64,000 bases of DNA from M3007 sp043764095 (GCA_043764095.1 JAYUKX010000203.1:20004-84003); one strand, 5' to 3'. Counted from the stretch's first letter, positions 7,880-16,886 are shown. Numbers and translations: made by a program. Notes: a model not told the origin generated them from the sequence alone.

Positions 7880-9808
7880 TTACCTTTTCTTTTCCATAAT
7901 TACATTTAGAAAATTGGCTTTATTATCCAATATCGCCTTGTTTTTCTTTACTTCATCTTCTGTTTTTGGGTTGGCAATGGTATCTACTTTTGATAACCAG
8001 TCCAATGCTTTTTGGTAGTCACCGAGTTGTGTGTAAGAATATGCCAAATTAAATTTCCCTTCATCGTATTTGGGATTGATATAGGTTGCCTTTTCAAAAT
8101 AGGGAATCGCTTCCTCGAATTTTTTTGCAGTAGCCAAAGCCGTAGCGTAATTGTTCAATACCTGAAAACTCCAAGGGTTGAGTTGCAAAGCCGCTTCGTA
8201 TTTTTGAATGGCCTCTTGTTCTGGCCGTTTTAATTTATAAGATGCCGTACCTTCATACCACTCAAATGGAATGGCAACATCGTTGTATTTCAAAAACATA
8301 CTTTTGGCGGCTTGTGCTTCTTTCAATACGGTATTATAATCTTGCTTTTGGTAGGCTATGGCCATTTTTACATTGTGCATTTCTCCAGTAACGCGGTACC
8401 AGCCAATCACGGCATTAAAAACTAAACCCAATACCAATAAACACCCTAAAGGCATCTTGGCTTTTTCGGGGAGCGTAATAGACGGCATTTTTGACCAAAA
8501 ACCTGCACCATAATAGGCCGAAAGCGCAAAAAACAAAGCCAATATAACTTGCATTTCGATGCGTTCTCTCGGAAAATCAAAATATTGGATAATACAATAG
8601 CCAAGTAATCCCGCGCTTATGGCCAATATTTCATGTGTCTTATCCCGATGTTTTTGTAACGCCCAAAGTAACGCCAAGGCGGCCAAAACGAAAAGTAGTA
8701 TAAAATAAGTAACCCCAATAATGCCCATTTCGGCCCGTACTTCCAAGTAATCATTGTGTGTACGGGTAAAAATAATACCTTTTTCTTGCAAACGGAACGC
8801 ACCTTGAAGGGTTTTGGAGGGCAACCAAAATTTCCAACTGCCATTGCCTACGCCCCACCAAAAGTGATCTGCATTGAGCAAATTTGTTTTATACCATACA
8901 AATTTACGCTCATTTGCCGAGGCGCTTTCTCCATAAGTAAATGGATTGAGCCGCTCACTAAGGCTATTCCCTTTACCACCCATCATAGCAAGTGCAACCA
9001 ATAATCCGATCGCGGCCACACCAATAGGTAACCAACGCCGTAGCAATACAGGCCTGAAACGAGTATCCAATATACCCCGCCCAAGGCCATAGAGTAGGGT
9101 AGAGGCCACTACTGCTACATATACGGTACGTGTTTGGAGTAATAAGATTAAGCCTAATAGTACAACGATATTTAGGACTGATATCCGAAAGGAATTGATC
9201 TCTTTTGCTAGGAAAATATTTAACACAAGCAAGAAAAACAAAAAATCGCTGGCCAAACTTTTATTGCCAAATACACCCGAAGCATAATTATATAAAGTCT
9301 CATTATCCAAACCTGATTCGGAAACAGCGTATGCAATTTGCCCTAAAATAATCAAACAAACCACCCAAGTTAAAGAAATGACGATGGTCGCCATTTTTTT
9401 CCGAACTAGGGCTGCATCCATATAAAATAATTGCCTAAATAGCCAGTACACCGTAAATAACAATAAGGTTTTCTGTGCAAAAAAAATACCCTCCGACCAA
9501 CTAAATGCAGCAAATGCCGAAGCCAGATTGATGCCGTACCAGCCCAGCATCAGCCCATCAAAAGTATGAAAACGCCAATCGGCCCGCTTAAAAAGGTCGC
9601 TTCGCAGCACGAACAGCGATGTAATTAAAGCAACGGATAAAAATAAAAAACGTGGCGCAAGGTAGCGATCAAGGCATTGCCAGATTAAAAAAAGTGAATT
9701 GGCAAAAATAACCAACCACAATACCAACGAGTGGCCATTGTATGGTGGTTGGTGGACAACTGGTGTTGCGGCTTGTGGAGCGGTTCGTTTACGATCAGGT
9801 GTAGCCAT
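7880..9808 (-). CDS. O-antigen ligase/polymerase-like membrane protein with C-terminal TPRs
   Basis: The 642-residue protein starts at the ATG at 9806-9808 (MATPDRKRTAPQ). The longer frame upstream runs into a repeat and is not protein-like. It has about ten or eleven membrane segments in residues 25-455, with the large periplasmic loop and RxxxWxxxxxxL region typical of the Wzy_C/WaaL fold (SANERKFVWYKTNLL, VGNGSWKFWLP, RTHNDYLEVRAEMG). TPRs follow (about 515-625: ALQLNPWSFQVLNNYATAL, then FNLAYSYTQLGDYQKAL). Members join or polymerise lipid-linked glycans on the periplasmic face. The nearby Wzc-like gene makes surface polysaccharide assembly the likely pathway, though no glycosyltransferases are present here. 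The TPR tail is a common Bacteroidota form. Confidence 0.85.
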   Translation of the reverse strand: MATPDRKRTAPQAATPVVHQPPYNGHSLVLWLVIFANSLFLIWQCLDRYLAPRFLFLSVALITSLFVLRSDLFKRADWRFHTFDGLMLGWYGINLASAFAAFSWSEGIFFAQKTLLLFTVYWLFRQLFYMDAALVRKKMATIVISLTWVVCLIILGQIAYAVSESGLDNETLYNYASGVFGNKSLASDFLFFLLVLNIFLAKEINSFRISVLNIVVLLGLILLLQTRTVYVAVVASTLLYGLGRGILDTRFRPVLLRRWLPIGVAAIGLLVALAMMGGKGNSLSERLNPFTYGESASANERKFVWYKTNLLNADHFWWGVGNGSWKFWLPSKTLQGAFRLQEKGIIFTRTHNDYLEVRAEMGIIGVTYFILLFVLAALALLWALQKHRDKTHEILAISAGLLGYCIIQYFDFPRERIEMQVILALFFALSAYYGAGFWSKMPSITLPEKAKMPLGCLLVLGLVFNAVIGWYRVTGEMHNVKMAIAYQKQDYNTVLKEAQAAKSMFLKYNDVAIPFEWYEGTASYKLKRPEQEAIQKYEAALQLNPWSFQVLNNYATALATAKKFEEAIPYFEKATYINPKYDEGKFNLAYSYTQLGDYQKALDWLSKVDTIANPKTEDEVKKNKAILDNKANFLNVIMEKKR

Positions 9809-9839
9809 AATTAGGCTGCAAAAATAGTATTGTTTTTTT

Positions 9840-10016
9840 AGAAAGAGGACACATTTATTTTTAGTGAAACATTTTGAAATTTGGATTGAAGTACAGTACC
9901 CCAAGTGTGGCAAACCGGCCTTAGAAAAAAGTAGGAAGTGGGTACTATTGCACTAGATTTTAACTTTTCGAGATTTGCAAGTGGATGATACTTTTTTAAC
10001 AGAGAAAAAGTGTACC
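9840..10016 (+). repeat. Interspersed non-coding repeat, family 3, short copy
   Basis: The segments ACACATTTATTTTTAG, then GTACCCCAAGTGTGGCAA with CCGGCCTTAGAAAAA, and the right part GATTTGCAAGTGG followed by ACTTTTTT and AGAGAAAA recur in the same order at 19098-19475. There the interior is about 200 bases longer. Ends are only weakly inverted copies of each other. Boundaries are approximate. It occupies most of the 324-bp gap between the O-antigen ligase-like gene and rplY. Confidence 0.65.
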
Positions 10017-10058
10017 CTTTTAAATTGTTTTTTTCAAAAGAAAAATTTTACAAAATAT

Positions 10059-10090
10059 TTTGCTGTGTCGATTATATTGTACTACCTTTG
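10059..10090 (+). promoter_or_regulatory. Promoter of rplY
   Basis: A -33 TTTG (10059-10062) and a -7 TACCTTTG (10083-10090) are separated by 20 bases, an excellent match to the Bacteroidota housekeeping promoter. Transcription should start near 10095, about 38 bases before the ATG. Confidence 0.75.
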
Positions 10091-10132
10091 CGGGCGTTTT
10101 TAGCAAAAGTAGTAAATTTAAGATAAAATATA

Positions 10133-10699
10133 ATGGAATTAGTAGCCGTTCAGGGACATAGAAAAGAAGGTTCCGGTAAAAATTATGCAAAGCAAGTTCG
10201 TCGTTCTGGTTTAGTACCAGCCAATATGTATAAAAGCGGTGGTGGCGAAGCAGTACAATTTGCAGTAAGCATTGATGATTACCGCGCATTGATTTATACG
10301 CCACAATTTAAACTTGCTGAGGTTACCGTGAATGGTACTCAACACAAGTGTATCTTGAAAGACGTTCAGTTTCACCCAGTATCCGATGCAGTAATCCACA
10401 TGGATTTCCTTGAATTGGTACCAGGAGTGAAATTTACAGCATCAGTACCTTTGAACTTTAAAGGACAATCACCAGGCGTAAAAGCGGGTGGTAAGTTTAT
10501 CGCAACATTGCGCAAAGTAAATATCCTTACTACACCAGAAAAAGTAGTGGATTCTATGGATGCCGATATTTCTACGATGGAATTGGGTGGTACCATTCGT
10601 GTACGCGATATTTCTCCAGTAGAAGGTGTGGAAGTAACAAATGCTGGTGCGATACCAGTGGCTTTGATCGAAATTCCACGTTCACTTCGCGGTAAATAA
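10133..10699 (+). CDS. rplY: 50S ribosomal protein L25/general stress protein Ctc
   Basis: A 188-residue protein of the long (CTC/TL5) L25 type. The N-terminal 5S rRNA-binding domain (VQGHRKEGSGKNYAKQVRR, GLVPANMY, ILKDVQFHPVSDAVIHMDF) is followed by the C-terminal beta domain (VPLNFKGQSPGVKAGG, DISTMELGGTIRVRDI). It binds 5S rRNA at the central protuberance of the large subunit. Length and domain order are normal for Bacteroidota. In many relatives the gene follows prs, but here it stands alone with its own strong promoter and terminator. The C-terminus ends shortly after IEIPRS, without the long acidic tail some homologues carry. Confidence 0.95.
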   Translation: MELVAVQGHRKEGSGKNYAKQVRRSGLVPANMYKSGGGEAVQFAVSIDDYRALIYTPQFKLAEVTVNGTQHKCILKDVQFHPVSDAVIHMDFLELVPGVKFTASVPLNFKGQSPGVKAGGKFIATLRKVNILTTPEKVVDSMDADISTMELGGTIRVRDISPVEGVEVTNAGAIPVALIEIPRSLRGK

Positions 10700-10711
10700 G
10701 ATAGTTTTTAT

Positions 10712-10734
10712 TGAGCATTGCTCAGATTTTTTTA
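10712..10734 (+). terminator. Intrinsic terminator of rplY
   Basis: A TGAGC-ATT-GCTCA hairpin followed by GA and a run of T residues begins 13 bases after the rplY stop codon. Confidence 0.75.
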
Positions 10735-10834
10735 TACTGAGCGTTGTTAGGTTTTGTGCATAGATTTATGGGTCACAGTATGATTTTCATGCACAAAACC
10801 TACAAAGTCGAAGTATATCTTTTTAAAAATATAT

Positions 10835-10877
10835 GACATGAGTCACTCTGATTGTTCGGGGTGGCTCATGTCTTTTG
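10835..10877 (+). terminator. Hairpin of the ATGAGYCAC type, copy 1
   Basis: GACATGAGTCAC (10835-10846) pairs with GTGGCTCATGTC (10861-10872) around a 14-nt loop, followed by TTTTG. A close relative of this hairpin sits at 16811-16842. Its place just before the subtilase gene (10902) is odd for a terminator. It may be a second stop signal for rplY or a structured leader. Confidence 0.55.
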
Positions 10878-10901
10878 TAAGCCCAATCTTTAGCAATACC
10901 T

Positions 10902-12557
10902 ATGATTTTACGCTTTTTGGTCTTCTGTTGCATCGTTTTTCCCTGCGTACTTGCTGCGCAATCATCCACTCCATTATTATTTAAATGGTGGATTGAACTC
11001 ACAGATAAAAAAAATACGCCTTATTCCATTGATCGGCCTTGGGAATTCCTTTCTGCTCGCTCCATCGAACGGCGTGCCAAGAACGGTTGCCCTACAAAAT
11101 TGGAGGATCTTCCAGTTGATCCGGCCTATATCGCAACATTGAGGGCGGAGGGTTTTGTGCTGCACGGGGTCTCCCGCTGGATGAACGCTGTTGCTATCAT
11201 TGCTGATAGTGCTAAGGCGCTAACGGCACAAAAATTGCCTTTTGTGCGTAATATTACTTGTGTAGGGCGCGATATAAAGATCAAAAATCCGCCCAATAGA
11301 CCTCAAAAACAACGTAAACCGTATAAGGTAAAACAATCCGTCGCCGAAAAATTTGGACCATTAGGATATGGTGTTATTAACCTGGAACCACTGGCTACTC
11401 CATTTTTACACCAATTGGGCGCACGGGGCGAAGGTATTTGGATCGCAGTAATGGATGGCGGTTTTGTTAACGTGGATACGATGCCTTTTTTTGATAGTCT
11501 GGCACTCAATAATCGGTTATGGCCTGGTCCCGATTTTGTAGAGCACGATCGAGCGGTATATGAAAGCGCACAGCATGGCACGTCGGTATTATCGGTCATG
11601 GGTGCTAATTTGCCCGGTTATTTTGTGGGGGCTGCTCCACAAGCCACGTATTTTTTGCTCAAAACGGAGGATACAGGCGGCGAATTTCCGATCGAAGAGG
11701 TCAATTGGATCCTCGGTGCCGAATGGGCGGATAGTATTGGGATTGATCTGATTAATGCTTCACTTGGCTATACTACATTTAGTAATCCCGTGTATAACCG
11801 ACCTTACGCTGCACTCGATGGTCGATCAACGATAGGGGCAAAAGGAGCCACCATCGCTGCTCAAAAAGGCATGATTATTTGTAATAGTGCGGGCAATTCG
11901 GGCGATGAGTCCTGGCATTTTATTGGTGTTCCTGCAGATGCACCAGGTATTATTGCGGTGGGTGCTTTTGATACCCAAACCAATGACCATGCGTCGTTTA
12001 GTTCCTTTGGCCCTACGTCAGATGGACGTATTAAACCGGATTTGAGTGCACCGGGCTTAAATGTGGTTACCGCAGGGAATGTCGGCGAAGAACTTACCAT
12101 GTCGGCGGGTACTTCTATTGCCGCTCCGATATTAACTGGATCAATTGCTGCTTTGTGGAGTGCATTTCCCAATAATACGGCGCAACAAATTAAAGATGCC
12201 GTATTTACATCTGCAAACCAATTAGAACATCCCGATAATAAATTGGGCTATGGTATCCCCGATTTTAGTTTGGCATGGGTAACCATGCAAGGTTTAAAGG
12301 TGTATGGTAGTCGGTATTTGGCTGGTTACGATACAGATGGTGGCAGTATGAAGTTTTTGTTTTTTCAAGCAACTGTTCAGGACAATCAAGTGTTTAGTGT
12401 GGAGGATATTTTTGGCGTGCAACAAACCGAAGGCCGTTTGAAAGTACAAGGGAAAAATCCGCAATTTGTAACTGTTCAAGGTTTGGAGCAATTACCTGCT
12501 GGCGTTTATTTTTTACAAACAAATGGAACACGGCATCGTTTTTGCAAGGTTAAATAA
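10902..12557 (+). CDS. Secreted subtilisin-like serine peptidase (S8) with T9SS sorting domain
   Basis: A 551-residue exported protein: signal peptide (residues 1-20), an N-terminal propeptide-like region typical of Bacteroidota S8 proteins (WEFLSARSIERRAKNG, LPVDPAYIATLRAEG), the catalytic domain (about 150-450), and a C-terminal beta domain of the type IX secretion type ending in LPAGVYFLQTNG...FCKVK. The catalytic triad is Asp185 in AVMDGG, His225 in QHGTSV and Ser405 in AGTSIAAP; the oxyanion Asn is in NSAGNSGDE. It is probably secreted across the outer membrane by T9SS and cleaves extracellular protein. The gene stands alone with no obvious partner. Confidence 0.9.
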   Translation: MILRFLVFCCIVFPCVLAAQSSTPLLFKWWIELTDKKNTPYSIDRPWEFLSARSIERRAKNGCPTKLEDLPVDPAYIATLRAEGFVLHGVSRWMNAVAIIADSAKALTAQKLPFVRNITCVGRDIKIKNPPNRPQKQRKPYKVKQSVAEKFGPLGYGVINLEPLATPFLHQLGARGEGIWIAVMDGGFVNVDTMPFFDSLALNNRLWPGPDFVEHDRAVYESAQHGTSVLSVMGANLPGYFVGAAPQATYFLLKTEDTGGEFPIEEVNWILGAEWADSIGIDLINASLGYTTFSNPVYNRPYAALDGRSTIGAKGATIAAQKGMIICNSAGNSGDESWHFIGVPADAPGIIAVGAFDTQTNDHASFSSFGPTSDGRIKPDLSAPGLNVVTAGNVGEELTMSAGTSIAAPILTGSIAALWSAFPNNTAQQIKDAVFTSANQLEHPDNKLGYGIPDFSLAWVTMQGLKVYGSRYLAGYDTDGGSMKFLFFQATVQDNQVFSVEDIFGVQQTEGRLKVQGKNPQFVTVQGLEQLPAGVYFLQTNGTRHRFCKVK

Positions 12558-12585
12558 ATTTTATTTTATAAGCACATATTAACAG

Positions 12586-12618
12586 TTGATAAAAATCCAA
12601 GAACAAAAACTACCTTTG
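12586..12618 (+). promoter_or_regulatory. Promoter placing transcription start at the ATG
   Basis: TTG (12586-12588) and TACCTTTG (12611-12618) are 22 bases apart. The -7 box ends 4 bases before the ATG at 12623, so the mRNA is probably leaderless. Confidence 0.6.
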
Positions 12619-12622
12619 CCGT

Positions 12623-13318
12623 ATGAAACAGTGTATTTTTTGGGCCATATGCGGCTATTTACTTGTATTGTTTACTGCTTGTAACAATACGCCTAGTGCC
12701 GTAACCGCTAATTCGATACAAGCAGTAAGTACACCTACTAAGCCGTTTGTTGGATTATTTTACTACGATAAGGAGGTTACTCGTTTTGTAGATTGCACAG
12801 ATGGTTTATCGTATGCTGTAATGGATTCCACCTCAAAATTGAAGCAGTTTTATGCCGATGCAACACAAATGATGCCCTGCGAAGGCGAGCCTGTTTGGGG
12901 CGCTGTCCAAGGCCGAATGGATGTCAATACATCTCAATTTACAGTACTAAAAATTGACAGTATTGCCGCTTTAAACAAGTTGAATGCTTGTATTCCTTTT
13001 GATTATTGGTGTTCGGGAACTGAACCATTTTGGAGTTTATTTATTTCAAAAGCAGGAAAAGCAGCATACTTTAAAGATGTAAGTACAGAAAAAGGTTATT
13101 CTTTTGATTATTCGGAACCCGTGCAACAGAATGGGGGACTTTTATACACTTTAGTAAATACTGCAAACACTAAAGAGCAGATGATCCTTTTGATTAAAAA
13201 AGAAGATTGTAGCGATGGTATGTCGGATATATCCTATCAATACAGCGCATCCATTCAATTTAAAGGTAAAAAATGGAAAGGTTGCGCTGAAAAATGGGGC
13301 GAAGTACACACTGAATAA
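12623..13318 (+). CDS. Putative lipoprotein with COG3650-like motif
   Basis: 231 residues with a type II signal peptide (lipobox LFTAC, Cys20), so it is probably a lipid-anchored envelope protein. The first half carries paired Cys residues and a small-molecule-binding-like layout. The second half contains DYWCSGTEPFWSLFIS, resembling the (C)xGxEPFW motif found in COG3650-type predicted envelope proteins, often next to META/HslJ-like domains. No catalytic residues can be named. The gene starts directly behind its promoter and is followed by 160 bases without a recognisable signal. The motif match is by eye and the function is unknown. Confidence 0.65.
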   Translation: MKQCIFWAICGYLLVLFTACNNTPSAVTANSIQAVSTPTKPFVGLFYYDKEVTRFVDCTDGLSYAVMDSTSKLKQFYADATQMMPCEGEPVWGAVQGRMDVNTSQFTVLKIDSIAALNKLNACIPFDYWCSGTEPFWSLFISKAGKAAYFKDVSTEKGYSFDYSEPVQQNGGLLYTLVNTANTKEQMILLIKKEDCSDGMSDISYQYSASIQFKGKKWKGCAEKWGEVHTE

Positions 13319-13479
13319 TGTTTGGTATTAAAATTTTCCTAATTACCCAAATGTTTGTAACTAATTGTTGAATGAAGTCGTTTTGGGGATAAATAAGCAG
13401 CCGTAGCATAATGCTCAAATGCGTATCAAATTTTCAAATATTACGATGAAAGAAGCAAAAACCTAAATTAAATGTAGTC

Positions 13480-15102
13480 ATGGATCAGTCAAAGGCTCTT
13501 GCAGCCATAGAAATATTAATCGGTGAAGGCGATACCGAAAAAGCACTTACTCAATTGCTAGCACTATTGGATAGCAACCCCGATTTTGAGGAGTTTGCAC
13601 AAACGGTGCGTATTAATCAAGCCGATTTTTTTCAGATCAAATCGCAGATTTTACGCGGTACGATCTCTACCGATAACGAGCGTACGGCCAATAACCAGAT
13701 CAGGGATAATGTGTTCACGATCATTAAGCAGGTGAAAGCGGGTAAAAATACATTCGATGAAGTAGTTCCCGAACCACGTCAGGCTTGGCGTTATTATGTG
13801 GCAGGTGGTGTTGCTACCTTGGCACTTACACTTTTAGGCTGGAATTTGTTAAACAAGTCTGCAAAAGAGGGTTGCCCGCAATTTGGTAAGGAAAAAACAA
13901 TGCGGGTATTGATTTTACCCCTCAAAAAAATGGAAGGACAAGCAAATGCTAGTTCCGAGGTGGATCTTTCTATTGAGATTAATAATTTGATCTTGGGCGA
14001 TAATCTATTGAAAACTAGAGCAGAGGCAGACGTAAATGAGCAATACGATATTAATAAAAATTTCCCGAATCCATCCGAAGCAGCAGCAATCGGCAAAGAT
14101 TGTGGCGTAGAAATGGTCGTTTGGGGTAAAACCCTAATTTCTAAAGATACTATTGAGGTGCGTTATCGCTTGGTACAAAGTAAAATGCCGAAGGATACCT
14201 CTGCAATTCCCAACTATCTGAACAATATCAAGGACATTAGTCTCGAAGGCGTGCTGCGATCGGATGTCAAAACGATTGCCCGTCAATTGTGTTCTGTCAT
14301 TGCGATGCAAGAAGGAGAAGTAGATATTGCCGCCAACTTATTGAGTGTGGCGAGCAATAGTAAAATGGTAGCAAGCGACGCTTATCCTAATATTACCATT
14401 GATACCAGTTCACTGTTGCTCAAAGCCGAAGCCTATATGATGTCTAAGGCTAGAAAAGATTCCGCTTTGCAAATTTATAACGAAGTATTGGCGTATTACC
14501 CTGATAATTACAGGGCATTGCGTGGACGTGGGTTTTATTACCTCGACCACAAAAACTATACGGCTGCTGTACAGGATTTGCACTTGGCTCAGCCCGATCC
14601 AACCAAGGCCGATCCCATTTTATTAAGGGTACGTACAGATGCCTATTTGGAGGCGGGATGGCCCGAATATGCCCGTCGTGATCTGGAACAAATCAAAAAA
14701 GATACAGTGAATGACACTAGAAAAGAGTGGATTAATGATAAAGAGCGTAGTATTATGGATAGCATTAAAATTTACGAAACACTTTTACTGCAATCCACTA
14801 CTGTTGCAAAATCTACTCAACCTAAAAAGAGAATTGAAGCAAAACTCAATATAGCAAGGGCCAATATTGCACTAGGAAATCCCGATGAAGCCGTTAAATA
14901 CAGCGAGAATGTCAATATTGCTGAACCTAGAAACAAAGAGGCGATAGAAACGACACTCGAAGCTTACGCTCAAAAAGGCGATATCGAAAAAGCGCGCGAG
15001 ACCATCAATAAAGCAGACCGAAAAGGAGCTAATACCAAATCAGTGAAATTTAGGCCAGCGGCTATTAAGCCATTGGAATTGAAGCAAGGTGGTGGTAATT
15101 AG
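13480..15102 (+). CDS. Membrane protein: effector-associated-like N-domain, one TM, TPR region
   Basis: 540 residues. Residues 1-87 form an all-helical domain (IEILIGEGDTEKALTQLLAL, then FFQIKSQILRGTIS and NNQIRDNVFTIIKQV). This pattern resembles the effector-associated domain EAD11 described in bacterial conflict proteins, with its helix-GKTEEAL-helix start and the ELKRQELLGTIS-like middle. A membrane segment follows (about 104-124). Then comes a probably periplasmic domain beginning TMRVLILPLKKMEG, with an alpha/beta pattern like the FlgO-type or nucleoside-binding partner of TPR proteins, and TPR repeats (about 310-520). The topology puts the EAD-like domain in the cytoplasm. It converges on the SusD gene with a one-base gap. 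The role as a membrane adaptor is an inference. Confidence 0.65.
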   Translation: MDQSKALAAIEILIGEGDTEKALTQLLALLDSNPDFEEFAQTVRINQADFFQIKSQILRGTISTDNERTANNQIRDNVFTIIKQVKAGKNTFDEVVPEPRQAWRYYVAGGVATLALTLLGWNLLNKSAKEGCPQFGKEKTMRVLILPLKKMEGQANASSEVDLSIEINNLILGDNLLKTRAEADVNEQYDINKNFPNPSEAAAIGKDCGVEMVVWGKTLISKDTIEVRYRLVQSKMPKDTSAIPNYLNNIKDISLEGVLRSDVKTIARQLCSVIAMQEGEVDIAANLLSVASNSKMVASDAYPNITIDTSSLLLKAEAYMMSKARKDSALQIYNEVLAYYPDNYRALRGRGFYYLDHKNYTAAVQDLHLAQPDPTKADPILLRVRTDAYLEAGWPEYARRDLEQIKKDTVNDTRKEWINDKERSIMDSIKIYETLLLQSTTVAKSTQPKKRIEAKLNIARANIALGNPDEAVKYSENVNIAEPRNKEAIETTLEAYAQKGDIEKARETINKADRKGANTKSVKFRPAAIKPLELKQGGGN

Positions 15103-15103
15103 A

Positions 15104-16468
15104 TTAATACCCCGGGTTTTGATCAATTTTTCCACCACTGGCAATAATTTCTCGCGTAGGTATCGGTAAAATTTGTTTATAGGCAGATTTCCCAGTTACC
15201 ACTTCAAACTGTCCCCAACGCGCCAAATCGTTCAAATATAACCCTTCAAAATTAAACTCTGCACGGCGTTCTGCAAGAATAGCATCGTAGAATAAATTGG
15301 CATCGGTGATGGTAGCAGCAGGCAATCCACGTTTTACCCGTAATAAATTCAAATCGTCCAAACCAGCGGTTAGCCCACTTACTTCTGCACGAATCAGATA
15401 CATTTCCGCCAAGCGCATAATATACGCTGGACTGTCCTTCCGATCCTCTCCTCTGTACTTCTGAGTACGGCCATCGGGTTGGATGGTGGCATCATTATTA
15501 TCGGGGCTAAAGTTGAGTAGGGTAGCGCGTATATCATCAGGACGGGTTTGGAAAAAGGCATCCAAATCTGTTGCTGCTAAATAAAAAATTTCGGTGCGTA
15601 AAGCCTCATCGCGGGAATAAGTAAGTCCGTTGAAAGCACTGCGGTTTTGGTTGTCAAATGAAAGTTCAAAGATCGACTCCGAACTACGGCGATCAAAGAA
15701 AAGGCTACTGTAATTTTCTTTGTCTAATAATGTATATATTTGACTATCAATTACTTTGGTTGCTGATTCGGCAGCCGCTCCATTATCTTTTTTGTACAAA
15801 TAAGCACGTGCCAATAACGCATTAATGGCGTGAATATTCATATATTGAACAGATACATCATTGCTATCTACCAAAGTGGCCGCTGCTTTGAGTTCATCGA
15901 TAATAAAGGTGTAGCTATCGGCTACTTTTGCTCTAACGGGTTGATCCTGAATGGTCTGTACTCGTGAAATAATAGGAATGCCAAATTTAGAATTTGTATC
16001 CCAATGTTCGCCAAAAGTGCGCAATAAATCAAAATGAGCCAATGCGCGCAAAGCACGTGCCTGGCCTTCAATAGATTTGGCACGATCTTGATCCAAATCG
16101 GCGATATCGGTCAGTGCTTCCAATAAGAAATTACAATTGGCGATGGTGCGGTAGATCGCAATCCAAGTTTCTTCTACGATCAGGTTACTTGGTGTTACGT
16201 CTTTATCGCCCAATTGTGTCAGGGAAATTACTTGAAATCCGCCTGTACTTGCATTATTGCACAAGGGTTCTGTTAATAATGGAAAAGAGCCTCCATAATA
16301 GGCATCGCGTTGCATAGAGGAATAAAGTCCCAATAAGGCCGCTTCTGCGCTGGCACCATCTTTAATGGCTGTCGAAGCATCCAAGTCGTTGGGGGAGTTT
16401 TTTTCTAAAAGATTGCAAGCCGCGAAAAATATGGTGCATAGTATAATGATAGTGAGTTTTTTATACAT
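15104..16468 (-). CDS. RagB/SusD family lipoprotein without a SusC partner
   Basis: 454 residues with a lipoprotein signal (lipobox FFAAC, Cys18). The SusD fold is shown by the N-terminal SPNDLDASTAI...GLYSSMQ region, the helical TPR-like core (INALLARAYLYKKDNGAAAE) and the C-terminal YIMRLAEMYLIRAEV and ILAERRAEFNFEGLYLNDLARWG motifs that mark the family. SusD proteins sit on a TonB-dependent SusC transporter and capture glycans or other nutrients at the surface. Here no SusC gene adjoins on either side. The upstream gene is a multicopper oxidase and the only TonB receptor in the window is 34 kb away and is not SusC-like. The partner may be elsewhere or lost. Confidence 0.9.
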   Translation of the reverse strand: MYKKLTIIILCTIFFAACNLLEKNSPNDLDASTAIKDGASAEAALLGLYSSMQRDAYYGGSFPLLTEPLCNNASTGGFQVISLTQLGDKDVTPSNLIVEETWIAIYRTIANCNFLLEALTDIADLDQDRAKSIEGQARALRALAHFDLLRTFGEHWDTNSKFGIPIISRVQTIQDQPVRAKVADSYTFIIDELKAAATLVDSNDVSVQYMNIHAINALLARAYLYKKDNGAAAESATKVIDSQIYTLLDKENYSSLFFDRRSSESIFELSFDNQNRSAFNGLTYSRDEALRTEIFYLAATDLDAFFQTRPDDIRATLLNFSPDNNDATIQPDGRTQKYRGEDRKDSPAYIMRLAEMYLIRAEVSGLTAGLDDLNLLRVKRGLPAATITDANLFYDAILAERRAEFNFEGLYLNDLARWGQFEVVTGKSAYKQILPIPTREIIASGGKIDQNPGY

Positions 16469-16648
16469 TTTACAGTTTTTTATGTTTTGCTAAATGCTAT
16501 ACAAAGCAACAATTATGATAAACGATTTGGTGGAATAAATTATCATAAAGAGTTCTTTCTAATGGGCAAATGTATCACTTTTCTAAAATAAAAAAGTATA
16601 AACTTTGGGTACATTGTCGGTTTGACTTTGACCTAAGGAACGGCGTTG

Positions 16649-16774
16649 AAATAAAGGTACAGATTTGGCGGCTTCATTTTACTCCTTTCTTCGTTATTCA
16701 CCCCAACCCCATTAAACGCCCTCTTTATACCTTGATAGATACAAAATCATCTCCTCAAATCTGTAACTTTATTT
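16649..16774. repeat. Short element bounded by inverted repeats
   Basis: AAATAAAGGTACAGATTTG (about 16649-16667) is matched, with one mismatch, by the reverse complement of 16756-16774, giving a 126-bp span with inverted ends. No second copy was seen in this window, so mobility is only suggested. It lies in the 418-bp gap between the SusD gene and the multicopper oxidase gene, which holds no gene. Confidence 0.4.
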
Positions 16775-16803
16775 AAATTTCATTCCTATATCGATTTTCT
16801 ATT

Positions 16804-16842
16804 AAAAAATATGAGCCACCCCAATAGACTGGGATGACTCAT
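16804..16842 (-). terminator. Terminator of the multicopper oxidase gene (ATGAGYCAC hairpin, copy 2)
   Basis: ATGAGCCACCCCA (16811-16823) pairs with TGGGATGACTCAT (16830-16842) around a 6-nt loop. On the minus strand it is followed by ATTTTTTAAT and lies 45 bases past the stop at 16887. It resembles the hairpin at 10835-10872. Confidence 0.7.
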
Positions 16843-16886
16843 GTTTTATAATTTATTAATAATAATATTTAAAATTGTGCCTAAAG

